Source of the DNA: Cristatella mucedo
Taxonomy: Eukaryota; Bryozoa; Phylactolaemata; Cristatellidae
Reading direction: 5' to 3'
Assembly (NCBI GenBank): GCA_009760855.2
Contig: WPIO01000181.1
Coordinates: forward strand, 494,001-519,667
DNA length: 25,667 bases
Both the position numbers and the translations under genes were made by a program. Under the pieces are notes generated by a model. It saw only the letters and a list, made by a program, of their open reading frames with translations, was not told where the DNA came from and made no database searches. Every line of letters begins with the position of its first letter. The stretch's first letter is position 1. Below are positions 1 to 25,667 of this stretch, in pieces.

Positions 1-464
1 AAAGCTCATCGGGCAACGGACCGAGTGAGCATCAGCCGATCTAGCAGCTTGATTCAAGTATATATCGGCAGACGAGCAGACGATTTCTTCGGGGCCCAGC
101 TCCACCAGGCACCAACCGTCACAATTAGGAGGAGAGGTCGAGAAAGTAATTATAAAAAATGGGTCCAACAATCGGATACGGTTTACCTGTCAAAACCTTT
201 CAAAAAATATTGCAAATGGGATCGGAATTTTTGACAATTTCCACATACAAGAAAAATGATATGCAAAACCATGTCTAACCCAGATGTAAACCGGAAGCAA
301 CATTTACCACAGCGTAGCTCTGTGCTTAATACGTAAGCTACTTCCACAGTTCTGCAGACTAGGTGCATGCAAACTCCACGCTCTGCAATGCTCTCTGCAA
401 AGCCCTCTGTTAGCCCTCAAGTTAGCCCTCAAGGATAGGGGGTCACACAGAAATAATTACTCTC
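1..464. other. TMEM214 intron 7 sequence, no gene recognised
   Basis: I looked on the minus strand for the segment that should follow YPRLK in TMEM214 and did not find it. A short local duplication of 'gttagccctcaag' at about 409-433 is the only structure seen. Confidence 0.5.
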
Positions 465-487
465 ATGACGAGATTTGTGTATGGCAC

Positions 488-535
488 TCACAGCTACCTC
501 TCTTTTTAGGCGTTTTACATGTGCTGGGAAGGAAG
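488..535 (-). repeat. L2-like LINE 3' end remnant
   Basis: The block with 'tttttaggcgttttacatgtgctg' character (CTCTTTTTAGGCGTTTTACA) is a decayed version of the minus-strand L2 3' end seen better at 5575-5645. Only about 45 bp is recognisable. Confidence 0.45.
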
Positions 536-831
536 TGGGTCAGTTGGTTAATGTTGGAAAACGTGCACAGTGCCGGCGTGTGCGAGTATGCAAAGAGGAC
601 AATTCACAGGAATAGAGAATGAACAGGTGGAATTTCAGCCTCTTTTTTAAATGCCACCCAGTCTCGGGATGTCATGCCGACAATGGCATCTACGACATGG
701 CAAGCCCAACGCAGAGCAGCAGTGCAAAACTTTGCGGCGCGGCTAACATCGCACAGCGCTAGTTAGCACACGTACGCATGAAAGGTCACACAACAGTGTG
801 TGCCAGGGTAACTATTTTTTTTGTGCCTCAC

Positions 832-17084
<16,253 letters not shown>

Positions 17085-17356
17085 CCTCAAGCTATACCGA
17101 CCAAACTTGGAACGAATGGAATCGCTGGGCGAAGGACGCAACCCCTGCGGCCTCTCGGCGCCGGTGCCGTCGTGGCGGCCAGTGACTGGCGCGGACGGAA
17201 GTGCGCTCTTCCGAGCCGCGCGAAAGAGCTCGCGCGAGTGGCGGCTGCTGCTTCTACTATCTTGTCTGCCGGCGGCCTGACGCGAAGGCACGCGCCGACC
17301 GACCGCTCGCGGACGTCGCGCCAACTAGTCTGGGGCTGCGCGACAGCGAACTTCCC

Positions 17357-17389
17357 GGGGGGGGGGCGCTTCGCCGACGCCCCCCCCCC
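17357..17389. repeat. 12-bp perfect G/C hairpin
   Basis: Ten Gs followed by CG (17357-17368) pair exactly with CG followed by ten Cs (17378-17389) across a 9-nt loop CTTCGCCGA. It lies about 275 bp upstream of the TMEM214 ATG and could form a hairpin, G-quadruplex or i-motif. Confidence 0.93.
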
Positions 17390-17435
17390 CTTCGCAGCCC
17401 GTCCGTTAGCGCCAACGCGTCGCAGAGGCTCCGCT

Positions 17436-17531
17436 GCGCCGCCGCGCCGCCGCGCCGCCGCGCCGCCGCGCCGCCGCGCCGCCGCGCCGCCGCGCCGCCG
17501 CGCCGCCGCGCCGCCGCGCCGCCGCGCCGCC
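17436..17531 (+). repeat. Minisatellite, GCGCCGCC x12 exactly
   Basis: The 8-bp unit is repeated 12 times without error (96 bp). Since 8 is not a multiple of 3, every frame cycles through an 8-residue Pro/Arg/Ala pattern without stops, which produces false ORFs on both strands. Confidence 0.95.
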
Positions 17532-18058
17532 TAGGAAACGGCGCCCTCGGGCCGTGCGCGCCACGGCGCCGTCGCGTTCGGCCGACGCTCCGTAGCTCGC
17601 CAATCGGCGGCGTCCTACTTCGACTCGGCGCCGCGCGGCAGCCCGCTGCGCTTACGCTTCGTCCCGACGTTGCCGCGTTTTTCGACTCCGCTAGTAGTCG
17701 GCGCGTGCTCGGCGGACATTCGATCGTTCGACCCAGTCTGACCGCGCTCGCTCGCTCGCTCGCTCGCCAGAGTGCGCCGAGCGAGGCGCCCCGCGGCGAC
17801 TGCGACCGCGACGGCGGCGGCGGCCTGTTTGTTATCAACAGTGGCCCCTTTGTTACTCGCGCGCGTCGGGAGCCAGCGTAGCGCGCGCGAGGCCGAGGCG
17901 CGCGGCGGCGGACGTCGTATGCCGCCGGCGACGCCGATGCGAATGGCCGACGTCGCGGCGGCCGCCGAGGGAAAGGAACGACTCGGGAACGCGACGCGAG
18001 ATGGCCCGCGGCCAAGGCAATAGGCAATGGCAACGGTGAGACGGCCCGCGGCTCTGGA

Positions 18059-18071
18059 GGGGGGGGGGGGG
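18059..18071 (+). repeat. G13 homopolymer
   Basis: An uninterrupted run of 13 Gs closes the GC-rich region on its right side. It is assembly-sensitive. Confidence 0.9.
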
Positions 18072-18414
18072 TTAGCGTCTCACCCTGCTAAACCCTGCTC
18101 GAGCCTCCGCCGTCGGTCTGCCGGAGCAATGACGCGGCAGCAGTCGGCCGCCGAGGCGCTGAGGCTGACCTGCAAATAAAGCTGGCATAGGGACATAGCC
18201 GCCAGCGCCATGCACTTCGCTGTGAACCAACCAGTTTAATCTCTTAAATAAATGTAGCTACGAGCCTCGCGTTAGAGTGAACAGACACTTCCGGAAGACT
18301 CGACGCGCTTTTAGCCTGCTCTCATATGTATTCGAAGTATGCGTATGTGTGTATTGTATGGTATCAATATATATATATTAGCATATACTTGCCTAAGCCT
18401 GCACACAGAGGAAG

Positions 18415-18510
18415 ATAGTGAAGATAGTGGGAGTGAGAGAGCGATAAGAGTGAGCGAGGGAGGGAGTGAGTGACAGAGAGAGAGAAGTGAATAATAATAA
18501 TAATAATAAT
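18415..18510 (+). repeat. GA-rich tract and (ATA)n
   Basis: A purine-rich GAGAGT/GAGGGA tract runs into ATAATAATA at 18490-18510. The latter is the 3' tail of the minus-strand L2 copy. Confidence 0.8.
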
Positions 18511-19742
18511 ACGCTAGATGAACCGCCCTCACAGAACTCAAATCTTTTTCTAGGCGCTTTACATGCGACCGATGGTGAGTGGTATCATGCTTGATCACTA
18601 ACGTGAATGGCATGGTCAGGCGTGACATGCACATGGTGAGCATGTGAGTGTGGTTAGTGGCAGTATGCACAGTGTCAGCACCCATAATCACATAAAGGAA
18701 AAATAACGGGTACCTACTAAATGCTGTCCTACATAAGTGAATTTTAAATTTCTTTTCAAATATGCTCGAGACATGAGATGTCGTGATGCAAGTCGGGAGT
18801 GAGTTTCAGGCGTTGGCAGTGTACGAACTAAATGCATGGTCTCCAAAGGGTCTGAGGTTTGTGTGAGGTATGGGTAAACTGTTGGATTCCGAAAAGTAGG
18901 TGGTACGATGCTCAGCCTGGTGGTGTAGTAGATCTGATAGATAGGCAGGAGTCAAAGAACGAAGTGACTAAAAGTGAGCGACAAAACCTTGGAATCGATC
19001 CATTGCTCCGTTGGTAGCCAGTGCAGCAGGTCTCCGATAAGTGGTGAGATGTAGCAACTGCGAAGCTCACGACAGACAAGCCTAGCTGTAGAGTTTTGCA
19101 CCAGCTGTAAGCGCTTGATTGCACATGCCGGTAGGCCAGTAAGCAGAGAGTTACAGAAGTCAAGACGGGATGTCATGAATGCATGGACCAACTTAAATGT
19201 GGTATCCCTATAAAAAAAACTCGAATTTTAGCAATTTTATGTAGATGAAGGTAGGCAGACTTGATTGTGGATTTCACGTGGCAGTCTTACAAAAGGTCAT
19301 ATTGGAACAGGACACCTTGATTTCGTGCAGATTCAGCAGGAGATACGTTGACAGAGCCGATTATGAGCGTGAGCCTTTCCAATGTCTGAATCACGCTTGG
19401 TTTTGCCCATAAGTAGTAAGTTGTTGTTATCGTTTAATTTAAGAAAATTGGCTGCCATCCATATATGGATGTCATCAATACTTGTCACAAGGGAGTTGAG
19501 AGAATTCGAGGTGGGCGGAGGCTGGGAGAGATCAAAGAGAAGGTGAATTGAGTGTCATCCGCATGGAAGTGAAATCCTAGATTGTGCTTGGCAATCACAT
19601 CGGCAAGAGGGAAAGTGTAAACCGTGAACAGAACCGGACCCAGCACGGAGCCCTGAGGTACTCCATATTTCAGAGGTACTTCAGGTGGTCTTTGTCCATT
19701 CACGTCAATACTCTGGAGTATTTGTAGACTGTTGGATTCCAA
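18490..19742 (-). mobile_element. L2-like LINE copy, RT core to 3' end
   Basis: On the minus strand this starts inside the reverse-transcriptase domain with GVPQGSVLGPVLF followed by an HADD box in place of the catalytic YADD. It continues through [52 protein letters not shown] and LHWLP, then the 3' untranslated region and a TTA-type tail. The altered catalytic box, stops and frameshifts show it is inactive. It is the longest LINE copy here and defines the family as L2/CR1-like. Confidence 0.85.
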
Positions 19743-20065
19743 AAAGTAGTGGTACGATGCTTGGCCTTATGGGGGAGTATATCTGAGAGATAGGCTGGAG
19801 CCAAATAATGAAGGGACCTAAAAGTGAGCGACAAAACCTTGAAGTCGATCCGTTGCTTGACCGGTAGCCAGTGCAGGTCGGCGAATAGTGCTGTAATGTG
19901 GCAACTGCGAAGCTCACGACAGACAAGCCTAGCTGCAGAGTTTAGCACCAGATGCAATCGCCTGGTCGCTCATGCTGGTAGGCCAGTGAGCAGTGAGTTG
20001 CAGAAGTCGAGACGGGATGTCACGAATGCATGGACCAACTTGGACGTGGTATCCTTATTTATGTT
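19743..20065 (-). mobile_element. Second L2-like LINE piece, same orientation, RT C-terminal region
   Basis: It repeats the region [59 protein letters not shown] and WNPTVYKY found in the adjoining copy. The copy ends abruptly where the neighbouring RT core begins. This suggests insertion of one L2 into another, or unequal recombination. Its other end is joined to gypsy integrase sequence. Confidence 0.8.
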
Positions 20066-21085
20066 TAACAGGGCCGTTCGAACTTTTACCGCCGATGTGT
20101 CTCGTAAAGGCACGGCCTCGAGCCATTTCGTGAAGCTGTCCTGCAATACCAGTAGGTGTTCGCGGCCGCGCGCTGACATGGCAGCCTTCAGGATATCTAC
20201 AGCTACCATGTCCCACGGCCGTCCTACAGGTATCGGTACCAGCGGAGCGTTACCAAGTTGTGTTCTTTTAACCGATATGCATACTTGACATGACCGACAA
20301 TATCGCACGAAGTCTCGGCTCATATTGACCCAATAAGCGCGGTCTCGTAGTCGGTCGTACGTCCATTCTACGCCTTGGTGACCGCTGTCGTCGTGATGTC
20401 GTCTGAGCAGTTCTTCTCGGCGGGCTGGCGGCGCGACCAAAGCATATCTATATTCGGCTACTGGTCGGGGGCGAAAGTAGCGGTAGAAGACGCCGTCGAC
20501 TAGTTTCGGCTGGCCCCACATTTGTCAGAACCGACGTAGTGGATGGCTGGTCCAACGTGGGCGGTGCTCGGCTTGAACTGCCGGCCTGCAGTGCCTCTGC
20601 CACAGCCTTCAAAAACGGGTCTCGCCGCTGCATCTCTCTGAGGTCGCTTATCTCTTCCACCGGCCGAACCTCGACGAGACACGCTGGCAGGTCCTCGGCT
20701 GGCCGGCGCGACAGAGTGTCTGCGTGAGTGTTACGCTCCGCTCTCCTGTATGTGACGTCAAACTCAACTTCCTGCAAGGCGACAGCCCAGCGTGCTAGAA
20801 TCCCCTGCGTTTTCTGGCCGTTAAGCCACGCAAGCGGATTGCGATTGGTTCTGGCCTCAAATCTTCGGCCCGGGAGGTAGTGTCTGAACTCTTTCTAGGC
20901 GTCCATGAGTGCCAGACACTTTTTTTGGATGGCGCCATTGTTCCGTTCACTAGGAGACAAGGCGCGGCTCTTGAACGCCAGCACTCGACCTCCTTGCTCC
21001 AATATCGCACCCAAACCTTGGTCGCTGGCGTCGGTCGAGACGACGGATAGGCAAGCACCGGGACATCAAAGGCTGCTTGGTTCAA
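20065..21085 (-). mobile_element. Ty3/gypsy pol remnant: RNase H, zinc-binding and partial integrase
   Basis: The minus-strand reading starts at PVLAYP, the connection into RNase H, and continues with the terminal RNase H segment (VTYRRAERNTHADTLSRRP). An H2C2 zinc-binding domain follows (HH...GHQGVE...CRSCQVC), then the integrase core start (GRPWDMVAVDIL, DSFTKWLEAVPL). Only the first catalytic Asp of integrase is reached before the L2 junction. Gag, protease and most of RT are missing and there are frameshifts near 20520, 20780 and around 20900-21060, so it is dead. The combination of domains is that of LTR retrotransposons of the Ty3/gypsy group. Confidence 0.88.
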
Positions 21086-21266
21086 CCACCCGCCTCAGGC
21101 GGGGCATATACTAGCGGCCGGGAAGCAGCAGGCTCACACAACACGAGCTTCTCTGCGAAATAACAGTAGCACGCTTGTTGTTGAGACCTGTATATTCCGC
21201 GTTCCCCCTATAGCGTGTTGATGACCCCTCCCCGTGTGTTGGCGTCTTTCGGCGGAAGCTCATGAC

Positions 21267-21632
21267 TGTTGTGGACGTCTGCTCCGTCTATCCCAGAATA
21301 CTCAGCTAGCCGGGTCTTGTACGGCGTATGCTTGTACTGGTGAGACGGAGGCCGGCGACGGTGTGACGGTGGAAGCCGACTGACGAACTAACACGTTTAT
21401 TCGCGCTTGCTGCGCCGTCTTGTACCCCTATAGTGTACTTTGTTTAGGACCCTGCCTGTAGACTTGTTTAGTTCCCCTGTTTTGTTTTTGTTGGCGCATG
21501 CCTTATTATAAAGAGGTTTAACCTGACTGCCGCTCGTTTTACCCTAGTTCAGCAGCATGGCGAGCGGCAGCGTGGCCGGATTATGGCGGGGTTTGGCGGG
21601 AAATATCCTCTGACCTCTGGAACTCGGCTACA
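21267..21632 (-). repeat. Candidate gypsy 5' LTR
   Basis: On the minus strand the segment begins TGTAGCC and ends CCACAACA, with a TATA-like TTTATAATAAG at about 21505 and AATAAA at about 21395 in sensible order. It lies upstream of the pol remnant in the same orientation. There is no second LTR to compare and no clear primer-binding site after it, so this is tentative. Confidence 0.35.
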
Positions 21633-22097
21633 ATATTGATGTTAGTTATGCATTGCAGCAGCAAATCAATGCAAGAGAAGAGAGAGAGGTAGAGAGCGAC
21701 AGAGAGATATGGGGAACGCTAGTTTCACTCTCACGCTCTCTTTGTGGCTGAAAGCCAGCGTAGATAACAAAACGTGGATTATATAAAAAGTGTCTTTATT
21801 TCTCACTGTGTAGTGACAAAGCGAGAGCTTATCAGACCAGTCGTTCAGAGAAAGCGCTTTCCAGGCTGCTAGCATTTGGCACTATTACGTACATTGTCAC
21901 GGCAGTGGAACTAATCAATCGAACAGCCAGCCGATTTCTGTCTAGGTACGTGTGAAAGCGTCTAAGGAACAAGATTCATATCTCCTCTTCCGGCGACGGC
22001 AGAGCTCGAAGACGTCTGTTTCCGGCTGCCGAGTACAGTGGACAACTTAGTGCCGAGTATGCAAAATATATTGAAGGTCAATTGACTGGACGACCTC
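21633..22097. other. No recognised gene; GA-rich tract
   Basis: A GAGAGA tract at about 21674-21710 is the only structure. Short open frames show no similarity I recognise. Confidence 0.4.
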
Positions 22098-22104
22098 ATC
22101 TCCA

Positions 22105-22235
22105 TTTATTGCAATATATTGGCCAATGAGCCTTGGCGGCTATCGCCTTGCTAGCAGCAGCAAAGGATCGTCTGCTGCATGATTCGACTCCAGGATCGAG
22201 CACGTGAAGAGCAGGCACCCTGTTTCGAACTAAGA
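22105..22235 (-). repeat. tRNA-derived SINE, decayed copy 6
   Basis: AATGAGCCTTGGCGGCTATC and the following GATTCGACTCC (decayed B box on the minus strand) match the SINE family. The head is degraded. Confidence 0.55.
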
Positions 22236-22572
22236 CGCGGGTGCGTTGAGTCGTCGTCTGACTGTTGCGACCAAATCTTCGTGCATCCAGAAGCCGGGCC
22301 GACGTAAGATTTCTTCTTGTCTCTCGGTCTCCTTGGATTACCCTGACAGCATGCTGCCGTTCGCACGATTGGGCTAATAATGATTTATCTAGTTTGCGTC
22401 AATGTCCAGCGGCATCGCCGAAAACAGGCTTCGTATTTAAGGCCAGCAGATGGCAACTGCAAGTAAATAATAGGCACTCGCGTTAGCGAAAACTAGCAGC
22501 TGAGAATAGCGAGAGCAGCTTTCAAAGCTGGGCGCTTGGAAGTATACTGGGACAGGTAGGCTGTCCGTGAAC

Positions 22573-22618
22573 CACTCTCTCTCTCTCTCTCTCTCTCCTC
22601 TCTTTCTCCCTCTCTCTC
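22573..22618 (+). repeat. (CT)n microsatellite
   Basis: CT repeats with a few C/T interruptions. Confidence 0.92.
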
Positions 22619-22619
22619 G

Positions 22620-23739
22620 TGCTGAATAACGGCTTCCGGTGGATTCTACCCTTTGATCGTAGCCACGAGGCCGAGAAGCGATGTCGTTATTCGCGAAGGC
22701 AAACCAAACCATATTATTGCCTCTCACGACAGACAACGCATTATCTACAACACCTACCAAGATCTCAAATGCGAAAAAATTGCTCCGACCTAAGCTAAAC
22801 ACCTGCAATCACTTTAATTATCACGCTCTACAGCCTAAGAGCTCTGCATCCCGACGGCATCCTCTCCGAGACAGTGAGGCAAGCTCGACAGCATCCGGTC
22901 TTACCGCCATTAGGCCCCATTCAGGTACGACTTCGTGGCTGCTAATTGAGGGAGTGACACGGCTTCGGTCAAATGTCTCGCGAATTTCCTAGATGTGCAC
23001 GCCTGCAATGCCTGCAGCCGTTCGTCGTCCATGCATCTGGGTCCATGTTCGTGCGAAATACTTTGACGGCGAAATCAGCTCATAATAAGCAGCTCATACT
23101 AACAAACGAGCTCAGCCGGCTACCGAATAAGTTCTCGCTTAGGTAGCTCAACTTAGGAAAAGTTAAAGAAAAATTGGCGCTTAGGCATCGAGACGTCAAA
23201 TTTGTAAGGGCTTTACGGGCAAGGAATTTCGGAACCCTTTCCCGGGAATAAGCTCAAGAGCTCTTAATCCTTATTCTTGATTGGCAATCGCTAATGGACA
23301 GCAACGGCGAGGCAAACTGCCCAGGAGCAGCCTCGCTCTGGGCTCCTTTCGCTCCAGTCCTGGGCAGAAAGAGCTGGGAAGAATGAAACCAACTGTGCTC
23401 CATTGCCATACGGCAATCAAACGTCTGCACGCAGCCAGCGTACTCGGACCGAATCTGGATGCCCCGCCCCAGACGCGAGACTGTAGTAGAGCGCTAGGCT
23501 GAAAAGAATCGAATTCGTCGGACTTCATACAAGTCGTTCAGCACGGCCACGCGAAGCTGACTGAGGCTGCTGAGAACGAGCAGAAAAGGCTGTGCCAGCT
23601 TAGATAATTGGTGACAATCCTTATTCGCGATTGTATCGACTAACCGCACCAAACGTGGCTCAGCCGACGCGTTCAAGCAGATGTAGGGGAGACAAAATCG
23701 AATAGGTCTGGTGCAGTGAAAGTTAGTCACTGACGCGTC
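22620..23739. other. No recognised gene or repeat
   Basis: Open frames at 22681-22992 (plus), 23281-23502 (plus) and 23494-23778 (minus) were read. None shows a domain, signal peptide or splice context I can support. Confidence 0.4.
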
Positions 23740-24010
23740 TGAACGAACGAACCCGGTGGCCGACGAGACACGGAACATGAAACGAGAGTTGTCTACTCAC
23801 CTACTTGCACCAGTGGACTAACGGTTATTGCTTGCACAGCCCAGGAAACGCCAAATGTTAGCTCCGCCGCCTGCTAGAGCTTGCAATATCGTCCGCCGGG
23901 ACCTCAGGTTTAACACGCGGTCCCATTGATGTGACCGAGTGGCAAGAAGACTACAAGAGCACATGATATGAACAATTTGGCAGCCAGAATATTTCTGTCA
24001 CCTGAAATGA
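23740..24010 (+). repeat. Diverged repeat, copy A
   Basis: The stretch containing ACGAGAGTTGTCTACTCACC, CACCAGTGGACTAACGG and CATTGATGTGACC is collinear with 25235-25505 at roughly 70% by eye over some 250 bp. No terminal repeats or coding potential are evident, so the family is unknown. Confidence 0.6.
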
Positions 24011-24093
24011 TACTTAAGCTGGCTCAGTCGCTCATCAAAGTTCCTGAAGCACACAGTATCGGGATCATGATCTACGGAAATTTTCTCGCGAGA

Positions 24094-24118
24094 ACGACTT
24101 CGATGAGCTCGAAGTCGT
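24094..24118. repeat. 10-bp perfect inverted repeat
   Basis: ACGACTTCGA pairs with TCGAAGTCGT across TGAGC. Confidence 0.9.
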
Positions 24119-25234
24119 CGGTCTTTAAGGCCCACAAGCTGAATTAGTTGCAGCCACTATCACGGCTCGCCTGCTGAGCCTGGCCCTGGCCCCTGATTGC
24201 CTGCCACTCACATGTGCATTCGTTTGGGCATGCTTTACGTTGCCATTAAGCTTCTGGGAGCTAACTCTGATGAGAGATATGAGAGTACTGGCGGGCCCAC
24301 TTGAAAACCGGCCAACCTACCTATCTGTGACCATTCTGGGTTGGACACAGCTAAGCAAACGAGAGAAGATCTTTCCTTAGCCAGTTACTGAAGCAGGGGG
24401 GGCAGGGGGTTGGAAAGGTATAGTTGCACCCTCGCCTGGCTCAGCTGCTTCGACATCAGCTTGGAGCAGTATGAGCACCAATGCAGTCAGCACCAGCAGT
24501 GGCTGCATATTGCATTGGTCTACACAAGTCGAGCTAGTGCAGAACTCGTTGTTCAGAAACCACACCAGTCGAAGTCACTCTCTCCGCAGCAGCAGCTGGC
24601 ATATGTTTAACCAACCGGAAAAGGGTAAATCGAGTGAGATGATTGGAAAGGCAAGGGTCCATGCTCAAAAACTCAATCCTACATCCTTGGCAACTCTCGT
24701 AAGGTTCGTAGTTGGAGCTTTACTTCTCTGAGGGCACTACCTCAATGGAATAGTTGTTACAATCAATGTCCTACGTTACACAGAAAAAGAGCTGCATAGG
24801 AGACTAGTTTAATCGAATGTTCCCACTGCATGCGACGAACCTGTATTATGGCAGATGGGAAAAACCTAAAGTGGTTTAACATCTATCATTAATTTGAGCA
24901 TGCCCAGGGAAAATGTCTACGCAGCTTCTGAAGACTAGGTCTAACACGACAGATCACTGGTTTGGCTACAGATAATCTGCAATGTAACGTCGTAAACTAG
25001 AGCAGTGCTGCAGTAGTTGCATGGTGCACTAGTGGCAGCTGGGATGGACAAGGTGTCGATAGACAGCCGGGGATAGGAACAGGTGGCAGCATGGTAGGAC
25101 ATCATCACAGAATCTGCTGCAACTTCTCATGCCTGAACGGCACACTGGGTGCTGCTGACGAAACGGGGGCTGATCAGAGCCTGGGGCAGGTGGGACAAAA
25201 AACCAAGAACCTGCTGACACTGTGGACTCGACAG

Positions 25235-25505
25235 CTGCTGAGACAGCGTACCCTGTGGAAGATGATCAACTGGACATGACACGAGAGCTTTCTATGCACC
25301 GACTTGCATCAGTGGACAAACGCCTACTGCTTTGCATCGCCTAGGGAAGGATGATTGTTACCTCGAGCTTCCACGAGAGCGTGGAATCTTGTCCGAGAGG
25401 ACGTCAGATTAGTTACAAGGATGCATTGATGTCACCTCGAAAGCCCAAGGACAGCAAGGGTGCGTGAATTGCGTAATTTGGGAAGCAAAAAATATCGCTG
25501 TCTTT
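25235..25505 (+). repeat. Diverged repeat, copy B
   Basis: This is the counterpart of 23740-24010, with ACGAGAGCTTTCTATGCACC, CATCAGTGGACAAACGC and CATTGATGTCACC at matching spacing. It is about 1.5 kb downstream in the same orientation. Confidence 0.6.
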
Positions 25506-25667
25506 GTGAATTCTTTAAACTGGTTGTGAACCGACGGATAACTCATTTGGCAGCAGAGAATGGGCAATCTGATGTTGGAAAGCCGATGACACTAATACAG
25601 GCAAGAGTTGATTGACCGCCTCTTTTGTCAAATGCAGCAAAGTCAGTTTCAGACAAAAGGAGGGAAA

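Noticed and set aside
1-831. TMEM214 exon 8
   Set aside because: Minus-strand reading found no segment resembling the part after YPRLK. It probably lies outside the window.
17201-18033. Overlapping 226- and 258-codon open frames on both strands in the CpG island
   Set aside because: Both run through the GCGCCGCC array and are Arg/Ala/Pro-rich with no domain. Stop codons are simply rare at this GC content.
22437-23778. Open frames of 73-123 codons
   Set aside because: No recognisable domain, no splice evidence, and lengths within chance expectation for this composition.

Overview
This window is nuclear DNA from an animal, almost certainly an invertebrate. Its only recognisable host gene is a spliced gene on the minus strand with GT-AG introns of 164 bp to 6.1 kb. 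Around and inside that gene are L2-like LINE fragments, tRNA-derived SINEs, a Ty3/gypsy remnant, a small hAT element and long microsatellites. There are no operons, no prokaryotic gene density and no CRISPR array. I cannot name the species. The N-terminal half of the gene looks more like invertebrate than vertebrate homologues, from memory.

The host gene is TMEM214, an ER membrane protein linked to stress-induced apoptosis. Seven coding exons (1,095 nt, 365 codons) can be placed by protein similarity, with compatible splice phases at all six internal junctions: 17084-16967, 10843-10611, 10115-9959, 9276-9145, 4067-3985, 3820-3633 and 1015-832. The rest of the protein, about the C-terminal half including the expected membrane segments, must lie beyond the left edge. 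The ATG sits in a very GC-rich CpG island (about 16600-18130). The island contains an exact 12-copy 8-bp minisatellite, a 12-bp G/C hairpin and long G runs.

Layout from left to right: 1-831 is intron 7 with one LINE scrap. Intron 6 (1016-3632) holds a 3' LINE tail, the hAT/SPIN-like MITE with a perfect 8-bp target duplication, and SINEs. Intron 4 (4068-9144) holds a telomere-like stretch, a plus-strand L2 copy interrupted by a (CA)46 array and by a minus-strand L2 3' end, an inverted-repeat structure and more L2 tails. Intron 1 (10844-16966) holds SINEs, two perfect hairpins, L2 fragments, a large (ATAC)/(TA)/(TG) microsatellite complex and an L2-tailed SINE. Right of the CpG island, 18480-20065 is a stack of two minus-strand L2 pieces. 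It is fused to a gypsy pol remnant (20065-21085) with a possible LTR at about 21267-21632. From 21633 to the end I see no convincing gene, only simple repeats, a decayed SINE and a diverged duplicated segment (23740-24010 and 25235-25505).

The most notable observation is the 186-bp SPIN-like hAT element, because SPIN transposons are known for horizontal transfer between vertebrates and some invertebrates. The L2-tailed SINE, the chimeric gypsy/L2 reading frame and the hairpins also deserve checking. I found no evidence for a new defence or biosynthetic system.
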